In this document: positions 17,027 through 26,538 of the stretch, piece after piece
Numbering within the stretch: position 1 is the first letter of the stretch
Layout: every line of letters starts with the position of its first letter
Assembly (NCBI GenBank): GCA_963714325.1
Contig: CAVQOB010000012.1
Coordinates: 1 to 64,000, forward strand
Direction: 5' to 3'
From: CAVQOB01 sp963714325
GTDB taxonomy: Bacteria > Pseudomonadota > Alphaproteobacteria > Rhizobiales > Hyphomicrobiaceae
DNA: 64,000 bases
The notes under the pieces: model-generated
What the model was told of the DNA's origin: nothing
The model's database searches: none
What the model saw: only the letters and a program-made list of their open reading frames with translations
Position numbers and translations under genes: made by a program

Positions 17027-18823
17027 ATAATATTTGGGGGCCTGACTGCCCGGCGCATTGACCAGCCAACCGACGAGCCGCCCGCCGCGAGGCGAGCCAG
17101 TATAGAAACCTTGCGGCGTCCAGATCACCCATTCATCGCTGTCGCCATGAAACAGCGTGGCGATCAATTCGCGAGTCTCCAGGTTCCACAGACGCACCGT
17201 CTGGTCGCCGCCGCCGCTGATGAGCAAGCCCGAACCCGCGTGCGCCGCGAGTGACCAGACCTGCCCATCGTGCCCGACGAATTCTCCCACGGACGTTCCG
17301 TCCAGTTGGTATTTTTCGAGGTGGCCGTTATCGCCACCCGACAAGATGTGCTTGCCGTCGGGTGCAAAGCCGTAGCTCGTGTGTGTGTAACCGTTGGTCG
17401 GTTTCCGCTCGATGGTTTGCACGAGCTTGTCAGCTGCCTTGAGATCGAGGAGCACGTCCTTGTAGCCGAACTCACCGCCGCGCCGGGAAGAAAGCGTCAG
17501 CCGTTCGCCACGCTCGCCTTTTGCCGTCGTCGAGAGGCCACGATGCCGGGCAAAACGCTCGGTTCGCGAGGGAAGACCCAGCGATGTCCGCCAGAACCAA
17601 GGCCCGCGCGGTAGACCGAGACTGTGTGTGATGGGGCCACGGGAACCCGGCGTCTCGACCTTCCAAGTCCGTCCCCAACCGATCGAGTGACCATCCAAGC
17701 TCACGTCGACCGACCAGACCTGACCGCCACCCCCTTTCAGGATCTTCTCCGTCTTGCCCGTCTCGAAGTTCCAGATGTGGATTTCGCCGCCCTTGTCGCC
17801 CGTCGCAACCAGGCTGCCGGCGGGCAGGACCCGAGACACGGCGACGGCGGAGTCTTTCTGCGGGGCATAGACGGAAACTTTCGCCCCATCTTCGATACGC
17901 CACGCTGTCGGTCCCTCGACCAACTCGCCCTTGTTGAAGGTTCCAGCGATGACGATGCGGCCGGTGGGATCGAACGCCAGACCGCCGATCCGGTTCGACA
18001 TGGTGATGAGGGTCTTGATGAACGCCCCGGTCTTTTGATCCCAAAGGCGGATTTCACCATCGTGATCGGCCGATGCGATGACGTCGCCGAGCGGCGAAAC
18101 GGAGACCCGGAAGGCACCGGATTTGTGCCCTGTCATTGCCGCGATCATGCGGCCGTCCGTCGCGTCCCAAAGGCGGAGCGTCCGGTCTTCCGAACCCGTC
18201 ACGACCCGCTGACCATCGCTCGTGAAGGCGGCGCGGTAGATGCTCTCGCCATGCCCACGGAACGTGTTGAGTGGCGAACCGCTTTCAAAGTTCCAAAGCA
18301 CGGCAGTATCGTCGATGCTCGACGACAGGAGACGCGTACCGTCGCTTGAGAAGGTGAGGCTGAGGACGGGCGCATCATGCCCCGCCGTCAAGGCGCGCGC
18401 GAATTCTCCGGTCGTGGTATTGTAGACGCGGATGTTGGCGCAGGTTTTATCCCGGCAGAGTGGCCGGTTGTCGGCCGCGACCGCCAGCCATTTCTCATCG
18501 GGGGACAACGCCAGCGCATAGATGCGGCCATAGTGATCCTCGCCGGCGGGAACACGGATGACGCGCTGTGTCGTGCCCTTTGGCCAATCCCACACCCGGA
18601 TGACCTTATCGTCGCCCCCCGAAAAGAGGGTGCGGCCGTCTTTTGAAAATGCGAGCGCCCGGACCGTTGAAGAGTGCCCGCCGGTGTCAAGCATGAGAAA
18701 GGGATCGGCGGGGTTAGCGCGGATAGGTTGGGCTTGCGCGATCGTGGGCGCTGCAAGCGCATAGCCAAACACCAGCCCCATCACGGACAGGAACGAATGT
18801 ATGCTCAGCATCATAGATAACAT
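17000..18823 (-). CDS. Exported WD40-repeat protein, C-terminus truncated by ISL3
   Basis: About 607 residues. The start at 18823 gives a signal-like segment (LSIHSFLSVMGLVFGYALAA). At least eight WD40 blades follow, such as LFSGGDDKVIRVWDW, LLSSSIDDTAVLWNF, VVTGSEDRTLRLWDA and LISGGGDQTVRLWNLE. After the last blade, EWVIWTPQGFYTGSPRGGRL is the linker that in related proteins leads into a further C-terminal region, often a caspase-like (C14) domain. Here the frame runs into the ISL3 right end at about 17026 and stops eight codons later, so that region is missing. No caspase-like sequence is found on the other side of the element, which suggests a deletion as well. Confidence 0.75.
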   Translation of the reverse strand: MLSMMLSIHSFLSVMGLVFGYALAAPTIAQAQPIRANPADPFLMLDTGGHSSTVRALAFSKDGRTLFSGGDDKVIRVWDWPKGTTQRVIRVPAGEDHYGRIYALALSPDEKWLAVAADNRPLCRDKTCANIRVYNTTTGEFARALTAGHDAPVLSLTFSSDGTRLLSSSIDDTAVLWNFESGSPLNTFRGHGESIYRAAFTSDGQRVVTGSEDRTLRLWDATDGRMIAAMTGHKSGAFRVSVSPLGDVIASADHDGEIRLWDQKTGAFIKTLITMSNRIGGLAFDPTGRIVIAGTFNKGELVEGPTAWRIEDGAKVSVYAPQKDSAVAVSRVLPAGSLVATGDKGGEIHIWNFETGKTEKILKGGGGQVWSVDVSLDGHSIGWGRTWKVETPGSRGPITHSLGLPRGPWFWRTSLGLPSRTERFARHRGLSTTAKGERGERLTLSSRRGGEFGYKDVLLDLKAADKLVQTIERKPTNGYTHTSYGFAPDGKHILSGGDNGHLEKYQLDGTSVGEFVGHDGQVWSLAAHAGSGLLISGGGDQTVRLWNLETRELIATLFHGDSDEWVIWTPQGFYTGSPRGGRLVGWLVNAPGSQAPKYYWLPAVSSG

Positions 18824-18843
18824 GAACTGCAATGGGCGCCCTC

Positions 18844-19449
18844 TCAGCGCTTGGCTTGAGCCGCGGCAGCGGCATGTTTGGTCGCGAGCCAGTATGTAAA
18901 CGTCACCATGTCGACGACATGGATTGCGAAGGCCATGGCTTTGTCCTGCGGCCCGCAAGGTGCGGCACACGTAGCCGGGAAAACGCCCGGCTTTGTCGTA
19001 TCGATCGCGACCTGCTCGATGCGGCCCGGCACGGCGTCAGTCTTGATGCCTAGCCCCGGCACCTCGAATGGGCGGATGTCGTCGCTCGACGTCACGTAAA
19101 ATCCAACGCTTGCATTCAGCGGCACGACCAGATCCGTCAATGGCGGCACGGGGGGTGCAACGGTCGAATTGCTTTTGTTGAGAACCGGCAGGGCCAAGCT
19201 CTTCCCCTTCGTGTACACGACCGATAAATCCCACCGCCCCGTTTTGGCCGTCGCCGTGACCATCCAATCGGGGCGTGCCTTAACGGCATCGCTGCGCAGA
19301 AGGTCGAGAGCCTTCTCGAATTCCATCTCGATCGCTTTGTCACGTTCCCGAGGGGCCGCCGCTGCGGCTAGGCGGTTCGGCCCGAAGCCAACGGCTGTCA
19401 GGCCCATCGACAAGGTTAACAGTAACGCGATTTTACGTTGTTGATCCAT
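18844..19449 (-). CDS. Exported COX2-like cupredoxin with partial CuA site (Cys pair kept)
   Basis: A 201-residue protein with a signal peptide (KIALLLTLSMGLTAVGFG). Residues 105-175 align with the CuA domain of cytochrome oxidase subunit II: LVVPLNASVGFYVTSSDDIR, VPGLGIKTDAVPGR, then CAAPCGPQDKAMAF. Compared with the CuA loop, Cys161, Cys165 and Met172 are kept, but the first His is Arg126, the Glu is Ala163 and the second His is Asp169. It therefore cannot build a normal binuclear CuA centre. No transmembrane hairpin of a real subunit II is present and no oxidase genes are nearby. A related protein at 29161 keeps the opposite ligand set. It starts only about 25 bases from a divergent Sel1 gene. 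Confidence 0.65.
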   Translation of the reverse strand: MDQQRKIALLLTLSMGLTAVGFGPNRLAAAAAPRERDKAIEMEFEKALDLLRSDAVKARPDWMVTATAKTGRWDLSVVYTKGKSLALPVLNKSNSTVAPPVPPLTDLVVPLNASVGFYVTSSDDIRPFEVPGLGIKTDAVPGRIEQVAIDTTKPGVFPATCAAPCGPQDKAMAFAIHVVDMVTFTYWLATKHAAAAAQAKR

Positions 19450-19473
19450 GGGGTTGAGGCTATCACTACTCGG

Positions 19474-20502
19474 ATGAGAAGTGAACCGATGATCGAAGCC
19501 GCGAACGCGCCGAGACGGCCTATAGCGCTTGGGTCGGGAGGCAACGTTAAAGGTTGGAGGAGTGCGTTGGCGGCATGCCTCGGGTTCGTCGTGGTGTCGC
19601 TGCTTTTGATGCCCGCCATCGCGCACGCCACTGACAAGGCGATGGAGGCTCACGCGTCGGGCGACTTCAAGCGGGCCTACAAGCTCTGGCGGCCACTGGC
19701 GGACAAGGGCGAGCCAGTAGCACAGTTTAACATCGGTTCACTTTATGAGCACGGCCAAGGCGTCGCCGTCGATCTGGTCAAGGCCACCGACTGGTACCGC
19801 AGGGCGGCGTCGCGTGGTCATGAGGTCGCGCAATTCAATCTCGGAAACATGTATGACGATGGGCGCGGCGTGCCACGCGACCTGACGCTCGCGATGCAAT
19901 GGCTGCTCAACGCCGCCAATCAAGGCTTCGCACCTGCGCAGTTCAACCTCGCGATGAAGTATCATCACGCCACCGAGGTTCGCGATCCCGCAAAGGCCGC
20001 GGAATGGTACGCGAAAGCCGTCGAGCAAAATCATCTCTCAGCGATGGTCAATCTCGGCACACTCTACATGGCAGGAATGGGCGTCGCGAAAGACGACGTG
20101 CGCGCTGCTCAGCAGTATATGCGCGCCGCCACACAGGGGCATGCCCTCGCGCAGTCTTATCTTGGCGACATGTATCGGTGGGGGCGAGGTGTCGAGCAAG
20201 ATCACGAGAAGGCAGTCTATTGGTATCGTGAGGCTGCGGAACGAGGCGAGTGCGAGGGATTGCTCAATCTTGCGAACGCCCACATGCAGGGTCGCGGCGT
20301 CTTCAAAGATCGGGTTCTGGCGTACGTCTTTGCTACGCACAATCCGAAGTCCCAGACCTGCGATCTGCCCGCGCGTGGCAGATTGGCCGAACAACTCGGC
20401 GGCCAACTTTCAAACGCTCAGCGTACCGAAGTCGCTGAGATCATTGCCGAGTGGGATGCCAGCAAGGCGATTCCCGTTCGCAGCCGGACAGGTGGACCAT
20501 GA
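19474..20502 (+). CDS. Exported Sel1-repeat protein
   Basis: About 342 residues; starts at 19474 or 19489 are both possible. A hydrophobic segment (LAACLGFVVVSLLLMPAIAH) acts as a signal, followed by about seven Sel1 units of 36 residues, for example AQFNIGSLYEHGQGVAVD, AQFNLGNMYDDGRGVPRD, AMVNLGTLYMAGMGVAKDD and AQSYLGDMYRWGRGVEQD. Sel1 solenoids are protein-binding scaffolds, and some act as immunity proteins of type VI or Tae-type amidases. Its stop overlaps the next Sel1 gene's start (ATGA at 20499-20502). Confidence 0.8.
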   Translation: MRSEPMIEAANAPRRPIALGSGGNVKGWRSALAACLGFVVVSLLLMPAIAHATDKAMEAHASGDFKRAYKLWRPLADKGEPVAQFNIGSLYEHGQGVAVDLVKATDWYRRAASRGHEVAQFNLGNMYDDGRGVPRDLTLAMQWLLNAANQGFAPAQFNLAMKYHHATEVRDPAKAAEWYAKAVEQNHLSAMVNLGTLYMAGMGVAKDDVRAAQQYMRAATQGHALAQSYLGDMYRWGRGVEQDHEKAVYWYREAAERGECEGLLNLANAHMQGRGVFKDRVLAYVFATHNPKSQTCDLPARGRLAEQLGGQLSNAQRTEVAEIIAEWDASKAIPVRSRTGGP

Positions 20503-21125
20503 TGATGCGATTCTTCATGCCGATTGCGGGTGTGCTGGCGGTGTTGCTGTTCTCGGCGACCCACGCCGGCGCCACCGACCGCGGGCTCGAAGCTTACTGG
20601 GACCGCAACTACCCGCTCGCACTGAAAGTCTGGCGGCCGGCGGCTGCCAAGGGCGATCCAGCGGCTGCGTACGGCATGGGACTCTTGCACGAACTGGGAC
20701 ACGGCGTCGAAACGGACTTGGGTGTTGCCGTCTCGTGGTATGAAAAAGCAGTCGCCGCGAATAGTGCGCCGGCTGCTGTGCGTCTGGCACAACTTCACGC
20801 CGAAGGTCGAGGGGTTGCGCAAGACGATGTCCGCGCCACCGCGCTCTTCCGCTTAGCCGCCATGCAAGGCAGCCGCCTCGGCTTATTCAAATCAGCCGAG
20901 GCGTACCGCGATGGGCGTGGCGTCGCGGCCGATCCCGTCCTCGCCTATGCGTACGCCGAATTCAATCCGCGCCGACATACGAAGGGCCTCGATCTAAGAG
21001 ACCGCACCGAACTCGCCAAAGCGCTCTGGGCGACATTGACGCCTGAGCAGCAAGAGGAGGGCAGCCGTCTGGCCTTCATGCGGGTGATCCCTGAGACAAG
21101 CGAAACGGGCTCGAAGCGTAAATGA
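20499..21125 (+). CDS. Exported Sel1-repeat protein, second copy
   Basis: A 208-residue protein starting at 20499 with a signal peptide (FMPIAGVLAVLLFSATHAGA), then three or four Sel1 units (AAYGMGLLHELGHGVETD, AAVRLAQLHAEGRGVAQDD, LFKSAEAYRDGRGVAADP). The C-terminal part resembles the upstream Sel1 protein (VLAYAYAEFNP against VLAYVFATHNP), so the two are tandem paralogs. Both ends overlap neighbours by 4 bp, giving a tightly coupled series of three genes. Confidence 0.8.
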   Translation: MMMRFFMPIAGVLAVLLFSATHAGATDRGLEAYWDRNYPLALKVWRPAAAKGDPAAAYGMGLLHELGHGVETDLGVAVSWYEKAVAANSAPAAVRLAQLHAEGRGVAQDDVRATALFRLAAMQGSRLGLFKSAEAYRDGRGVAADPVLAYAYAEFNPRRHTKGLDLRDRTELAKALWATLTPEQQEEGSRLAFMRVIPETSETGSKRK

Positions 21126-21898
21126 CATGTGCACCTCCCCTCGCGCGCTTCAAGGTCGGCGATCGCGTCATCAAGAACGCCGGCACTTGGGTGGTGAACG
21201 CTTTCGACGATTGGGGACGCGGCATCGGGGTTGGCATCGTGGTTGAGCCGCCATTCTATCTCGAGCCCGAGATGGTCGATGTTCGGTGGCCGCACGGACG
21301 CTGCTTCGAGACCGTCGTTGGGCTATTGCCAGCGCCACCGATTGCGGCTCGTGTGGCGGGGACGTTTGCGTTCCGAAAACCCGGGCAATTGAGGAGCGAT
21401 GAAACAGTGCTGCCACAGGAACCAAAGGGGCTGGATGTTCTCATCGGCCGTGGTCCTTCACTCCTGGCCCTCATCGAGGCGGTTATGGAATTTACCGACA
21501 TTCCGTTCTCGGCCATCAAATCGCCTGACGATCCCGACGAGGTCGCCACAACAATCATTGGGCTGCCGATCTGGGCGGTCATTCATCGATATGAGGATGG
21601 AGACTTCGGCCACAAGGTCGCGTTCGATGCTATGGCCGCGATGGACTTCCGACCGATCGCGCGCCAACTGGCATCGCGGCTCGATGTCTGCGTCGCCTGG
21701 CCTGACGAGAGTACACTCAGCGCGACGGCAAGTATCCTTCACCGCCCCGGCAGTTTAGAGGATCGGGTTTCGATCGACGACAGCGCTGTAGACGGATTTG
21801 TCATTGTGGCAGCAGCACGGGCGGGATGCTTCGGCATGAGCGATGCAGTCGACGCCATCACAGAAGTTCGCAAAAGGCGCCACTTGCATCAGTGCATT
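21122..21898 (+). CDS. Immunity-context protein, paralog of the 14.1 kb gene, fused in frame to the next gene
   Basis: The start overlaps the Sel1 stop (ATGA). The first 75 residues (FKVGDRVIKNAGTWVVNAFD, DVRWPHGRCFETVVG) look like a small beta-barrel with a WPHGR motif. The next 150 match the protein at 14112 in motif order. No stop occurs before the signal peptide of the following protein at 21899, so as read the two are one 381-residue frame. An internal signal peptide makes a natural fusion unlikely. A frameshift or lost stop near 21830-21890 is the simpler explanation. Confidence 0.5.
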
Positions 21899-22648
21899 AT
21901 GAAGGTGTTAGAGGTGACGACGCCCTTGAAGTTTCGCGGATGCTTCTTGGCGCTTGCGCTCGCTGCATTGTTGGGTGCGGCGGCCAACGCCGCTGCTGAA
22001 CCGCGGATACCCGTCGAATTCAAACGCTATTGGATCGACCCGGTCGCGGCGTTCGCTCGTGAGAACAGCAAGACGCGCCCGGATTATTTCGAGTTTGCGG
22101 GCTCTATTCCGTTTCTGTTCACGAGCTTCTACGCCGAACGGCTCAAACAAGTCGTGTTTGCCTGGGATCCGACCGAAGTGGGCGCGCCGCGATTCGATCC
22201 GGAGAGACCGCTCGGGCAAAAGGACCTGATCGCACAACTCGCACAAGCAAATCCAGCGCACTGCTGAAGATGAACCCTGAGCATCAGAAATTTCTGGCGC
22301 GCGGCTACGTCCAAGTGATGTTCGCGCTCGGCGCACTCCTTGAGCATGGCACCTTGCCGCCGGGCACCTACGTACCCAAGAACGTGTCGAGCATTGCGTT
22401 GCGCGAGCAGATGCGGCAGTCAGATGGCACGCTCATTCCCTTAATCGATCTCAATCTAAACGAACAAGGTGGGTTCGCGTTCACCGAGACGGCATCGAGC
22501 ACTCCTCAAACACATGGTCTTCGACTGGCCCAACAAGAGCGCTGCGGAAGAGTTGCTCGCTGGTGGCCTGTTTCCTGGGCCGCGTGTCGATCCGAAGCGG
22601 CCCTATGGCCCGCGTTCAAATTTTCAAGCGGATATGGCGACAACCTGA
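21899..22648 (+). pseudogene. Exported hypothetical protein, two frameshifts
   Basis: ATG at 21899 begins a signal peptide (LKFRGCFLALALAALLGAAA), then RIPVEFKRYWIDP and FYAERLKQVVFAWDP. One shift near 22260 is needed to reach NPEHQKFLARGYVQVMFALG, and another near 22497 to reach HMVFDWPNKSAAEELLAGGL and RVDPKRPYGPRSNFQADM, which ends at 22646-22648. The joined protein is a recognisable conserved hypothetical family (the FDWP...DPKRPYG ending is familiar), probably periplasmic. A partial repeat (LHRQMLFALQVFVENAELRP) follows at about 22717-22809, suggesting a further paralog start. Confidence 0.5.
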
Positions 22649-22716
22649 AGGACAGGCGGCGCTGCAGCAGAAAAATGGGCAGTCGTTCATGGCAGAGATG
22701 CCACGACGGGACTTAT

Positions 22717-22809
22717 ACGAACCTGCATCGTCAGATGCTGTTCGCGCTGCAGGTGTTCGTCGAGAACGCCGAACTGAGGCCAGGATCATACACGTGGGCA
22801 AAGCCATGA
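22717..22809 (+). pseudogene. Duplicate fragment of the preceding family
   Basis: About 30 codons encode LHRQMLFALQVFVENAELRP followed by GSYTWAKP. They resemble GYVQVMFALGALLEHGTLPP followed by GTYVPKNV of the preceding gene. Only this helix and strand are recognisable. It appears to be the surviving piece of a second tandem copy. Confidence 0.4.
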
Positions 22810-22979
22810 GTTTGGATGTGCGGAGCCAAGCTCGGCCGACTGCGGCTCAATCTCAGTCGACGTCGCCTACTCGCTGCGTTCGGAGCCTTGTGTTCGCCAG
22901 CGGCGCGGTAGCCAGGCGCAAACGAAGGGCGGACGCTGCGATGCCGAGTAGAAAGGGACGAGGCCGCGTCGAGCCGCTA

Positions 22980-24177
22980 TTCCGTCCAGAGAGGACGCGC
23001 ACGACGTCATTACCAAATACTGCATGGGCACGGTCGATGAACCACTGACGCCGAAGCAACGTGACATTCTGCTGTCCCGGCTTCTCCCGCAGATGTGGCT
23101 TGCGCCAAGTGACGCAGCCACAGAAAAGCTCGGAAGACACGCCTCGGCGGGGCACCGGATTTACCCAAAGGCACGGCTTGGCCGCAGCGAACGGCCGATC
23201 CAGAACGTGCGAAAGCCGCCGCCGGCGGACGCTTCCCCAATCCCTGGGTCGTCCGCCAATTGGCCGAGACCGTGCCGTTTGAGTTCATCGGCCAAATTGA
23301 GCTGCCCGACGCATCCTATTTTCCCAAACGCGCACACGGCTTGCCATCGACGGGCCGCCTGCATTTTTTTCTCGATGTCGCCATGCTGATGCATGATCCC
23401 GCGGGCGGCCCGCAAGTCTGCACGGTGATCTACGACACAGTCATCAGTCGATGGCCTGGAACGGCTCGCCATTCCCGCAAAATTCGGCGAGATGGAAGCG
23501 TGGTGGCGCGCACCTGATCCGGGCCAGGCCAAGGTTCGCGAAGACACTCTGAGCATGCTCCAAAAGATGCTGCGGGACTTCGAGGCCAAGGGGCAGAAGA
23601 TGGAGGCGCAGGGAGCCCGTGACGCGCTCAAAGAGATCGGCGAAGCGCTGCCGCCGCCTGATCCCAAGCAAAAGAAGCCGTTCGTGTACCCGCCGCGCGC
23701 CAAACGGATCGAGCCGCTGCTGGTGCTGCCGAAAGGACAGCACAATCGAGTTCCAGCTCGACGCAGAACTCAGGTCATTCGCGGGAAATCAAGTGGGCAG
23801 ATACGACCACCATTACAGTCTGCTGACGTCGAACGATACTGGACCGTTTGATGCTGGGCAGCAGCAGGAACTATCAGCGCCAAGCGTGGGCCCTGCGCGA
23901 AGCACGCCGCCAGCGCTTCATGGGCCCGCCCGAACCGGAGCAGGACGACCCGCGTTTTGACGCAGTGTCGAAGAGCGATCTTCCGCCGTATCCCTGGAAC
24001 GACGCGCAGACGCAAGAGGCGGCGCGCAAAGCCGGCGCTTGGCAGATGCTGCTCCAGGTGTCGATGGCTGATCTTTCGCAGGAGAACACCGAAGGCACGG
24101 TCTATTTCCTGATCCACAAGGACGATCTGGCCAAACAAGATTTTTCGCACGTAACGGTCATCTATCAGCAGACGTGA
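22980..24177 (+). pseudogene. DUF1963 (YwqG-like) protein, multiply frameshifted
   Basis: Pieces in all three frames read in DUF1963 order: TKYCMGTVDEPLTPKQRDIL, FEFIGQIELPDASYFPKRAH with GRLHFFLDVAM, EAWWRAPDPGQAKVREDTLS, PKQKKPFVYPPRAKRIEPLL and the C-terminal WQMLLQVSMADLSQENTEGT with VYFLIHKDDLAKQDF. About four shifts over 1.2 kb make it non-functional as read. The region 22810-22980 has no coherent frame. The last segment ends at 24177, ten bases before the next gene. Confidence 0.65.
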
Positions 24178-24186
24178 CGTAGCACG

Positions 24187-25011
24187 ATGTCTCTCCTGAA
24201 ACAGAGCCTGATTTCGGAGCTAACGGGGTTGTCGCCGTCACTGCGCTCAATCATTGAGGAGGTGTATGTGGAATTCGCCCGCTACAAGGTCGGCATTCCA
24301 CTTGGCGTTTGCAAGTGCAACGTCTGTTGCAGCGACGAACACGAAACGCTGCTGGCGCGAACACCGTTACGCGAGATTTCTTCCCAGCTCCTGTCTGAGT
24401 ATACCAACTCGGCGCATGGCTACAGTGAAGCAGCGGACGGTCATGTCCTCAGATACTTCCTGCCGAGATACTTCGAGCTCATCGCGCTCAATGATCCGCC
24501 AGACAATGGCGACCTCTGGCAATGCTTGGCGAGGCTCGGCACGGCCGACTACCGGCGGAAATGGCCGGCGTGTGAAGCCGACGTCATCGACCGGTACTTC
24601 GACGCACTCCTGATCGAGAAGCTCGGCGATGTGGCGCTGGTGGAGTGGCCGGTGGGCAAACGGCTTCTCTTTCCAATTAACGATCTCGTCGAGATGATGA
24701 TCCTTGGCGGTGGCGATATTGATCGCATCCTCGCTGCATGGCAGCGTGGCCCAGAGCCCGGCGCCTCGGTGCATCTTGCCGCTCTTGCCAGCGAATTGAC
24801 ATATAGTGGCGGGGGAATGGTGCTGTCGAGTGTATTCCTATCGGGTAAGCATGACGCGGCTTGCCTTCTGATAGGCCAGTTCGTCTGCCGACCCGAGACG
24901 CTGGCGCGGCTTGAGAAGTCATTTTTCGATCTTGCGGATTGCCCTGACTTGCAAAAGATTGTGTCCGATGGTCACGCACACATCGAGTCTCTTGCGCCGT
25001 GCCGCCAATGA
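24187..25011 (+). CDS. Cys-rich hypothetical protein of a type VI/immunity-associated family
   Basis: A 274-residue soluble protein with a conserved N-terminal cluster GVCKCNVCC (Cys42, 44, 47, 48), then LLARTPLREISSQLLSEYTN and SAHGYSEAADGHVLRYFLPR. This order occurs in uncharacterised proteins found beside type VI or Rhs loci in pseudomonads and rhizobia, as I recall. The clustered Cys could bind a metal. The rest is helical with no signal peptide. It is followed after 54 bases by another protein with a Cys-rich N-terminus, suggesting a pair. Confidence 0.55.
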   Translation: MSLLKQSLISELTGLSPSLRSIIEEVYVEFARYKVGIPLGVCKCNVCCSDEHETLLARTPLREISSQLLSEYTNSAHGYSEAADGHVLRYFLPRYFELIALNDPPDNGDLWQCLARLGTADYRRKWPACEADVIDRYFDALLIEKLGDVALVEWPVGKRLLFPINDLVEMMILGGGDIDRILAAWQRGPEPGASVHLAALASELTYSGGGMVLSSVFLSGKHDAACLLIGQFVCRPETLARLEKSFFDLADCPDLQKIVSDGHAHIESLAPCRQ

Positions 25012-25065
25012 TGGCCGCGTGGTCGGCCATCCGCAGATCTTGAAAACGGAGACGAGAATACGCGC

Positions 25066-26185
25066 ATGCCCCAAGAACTCTGCGGAATATGCGGCCGCCT
25101 CATGAATGTGGAGAGCGACGACCTCTCAACCGATTGCGGCGGTCATTGCTGGGGATGTGTGGGCGAAATCGAGGCCAACAAAGGCTTCGAGCCATCAATG
25201 GCCGTCGTGTTGGACGAGTGGCGGCGCGGCTTACGCCCGAATTGGCGTCCATCGTCGTTGACGCTCAACCCGACTTTTGCAGAACTCCGCGAGACCCCAT
25301 TGCATCTCGTGATGGGTGCGCAATGGGAACCCTATTACGCGCAGATGTCGCCCTATTTGCGCAACGCGCGGCGCGACATACGCGAAATGGCCATCGAGCG
25401 TTTGATGATGGCCGTATTCCGCTCCGAAGCGCGGCATCGAAAGACAGAGGATCGAGTTGTCTGGCTGCTGGGCGAAATCGAAGCGGTCCATCGCCAGTAT
25501 ACCGATGTGCTGTCGGAGTTCTTGCGCGGACTGCGTTGGCATGGGGATGATGATGACTTCCCATCGATCCTTCTACCGTGGCTGGACAAACTGGAAGCGC
25601 AACCACCGGCCGGAGTTGATCCCGGCCTCATTCGCGGAGCGCGCATCCTGATTGCACCCCGACGTCAGGACGATGCGCAGCAGATGGCAGACTGGATTGC
25701 GCACCTCGACGATACGTCCAATTGGGTGCGGGGGTGTGCCGCGCGGAACCTTGCGACGGTTGTCGATGACGACGATGACAAGCAACTTGTCGAGTTGATC
25801 GCGGCCCGCGAGATCGCCCGCCCGGGCGTTGCTGGCCCGTTTGCCGGTGAGTTCTTACTCCGGGTTGGAGTACGGGCCCTGGCGCGACGCATCACGCATG
25901 GCGGACTGGATGATGGATTTTCTGGAACGCCGGCAGGGCCCGGCGCCAGAGACGACATGCCCTTCAATGATATCGAGTTCTATCTGCATGAACTGTGCAG
26001 CACGTCACCCGCACATGATGCAGCGCATGCTCGATGGCGGCTTCATCCGCCTCGCCTATATGACGGCGACCGAGGAACGCGGCGCCGTCGATGGGGTGAA
26101 GCCGATCCTTGAACAACTGGCACGCGTCGATGACCAACAAATCGCCACTGCCGCTGCGCATCACCTCAATCATCACTATTCCTAG
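25066..26185 (+). pseudogene. Zinc-ribbon plus HEAT-like repeat protein, frameshifted in the C-terminal third
   Basis: The N-terminus CGICGRLMN and DCGGHCWGCVGEIEA (Cys6, 9, 24, 28, 31) forms a likely zinc ribbon. It is followed by helical pairs resembling HEAT repeats (RDIREMAIERLMMAVFRSEA, WVRGCAARNLATVVDDDDD). After about 25840 the coherent reading moves to another frame (GLEYGPWRDASRMADWMMDF), returns (FNDIEFYLHELCSTSPAH) and moves again (QRMLDGGFIRLAYMTATEER to the stop at 26185). Three indels close together are needed. Function is unknown. It lies in an immunity-like cluster. Confidence 0.5.
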
Positions 26186-26206
26186 GACTCACGACCGGAC
26201 CTACCC

Positions 26207-26536
26207 ATGGCATCCATAGAAGTTACTGAAGACGGAGGCTCCATCTTTCCCACCCGCATCGATCATCGCATCGACGAAGGCCATGATGCCATCACCGGCG
26301 ACGGGCTCTATCACTACAATTATCTTGTCTATGACTTTGACCACCCTGCTGGCGCAATTCTGGCACGCAGCTATCTCGATGAGATCGAGTCAGTCGCATT
26401 ATACTGGCCGCAGGGCGTGACGGAACACGATCCCATCGCGATGAAGGTGATTGCCTTCCTATCACGGCGTTACGCTAAGCTTTCAGTCCTCGGGGCCCAG
26501 GGCTATCTCGATCTCGCGCCACAGAGGACGCGCTAG
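26207..26536 (+). CDS. Small hypothetical protein
   Basis: A 109-residue acidic protein (SIEVTEDGGSIFPTRIDHRI, LYHYNYLVYDFDHPAGAILA, ARSYLDEIESVALYWPQGV) with an alternating beta pattern and no signal peptide. No family is recognised. It is separated by 2 bases from the next gene, so the two are probably co-transcribed and translationally coupled. Confidence 0.55.
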   Translation: MASIEVTEDGGSIFPTRIDHRIDEGHDAITGDGLYHYNYLVYDFDHPAGAILARSYLDEIESVALYWPQGVTEHDPIAMKVIAFLSRRYAKLSVLGAQGYLDLAPQRTR

Positions 26537-26538
26537 TC

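Noticed and set aside
15690..17035. Exact ends and target duplication of the ISL3 element
   Set aside because: I could not find a convincing 8-bp duplication. The terminal repeats match only in part, so the ends are given as approximate.
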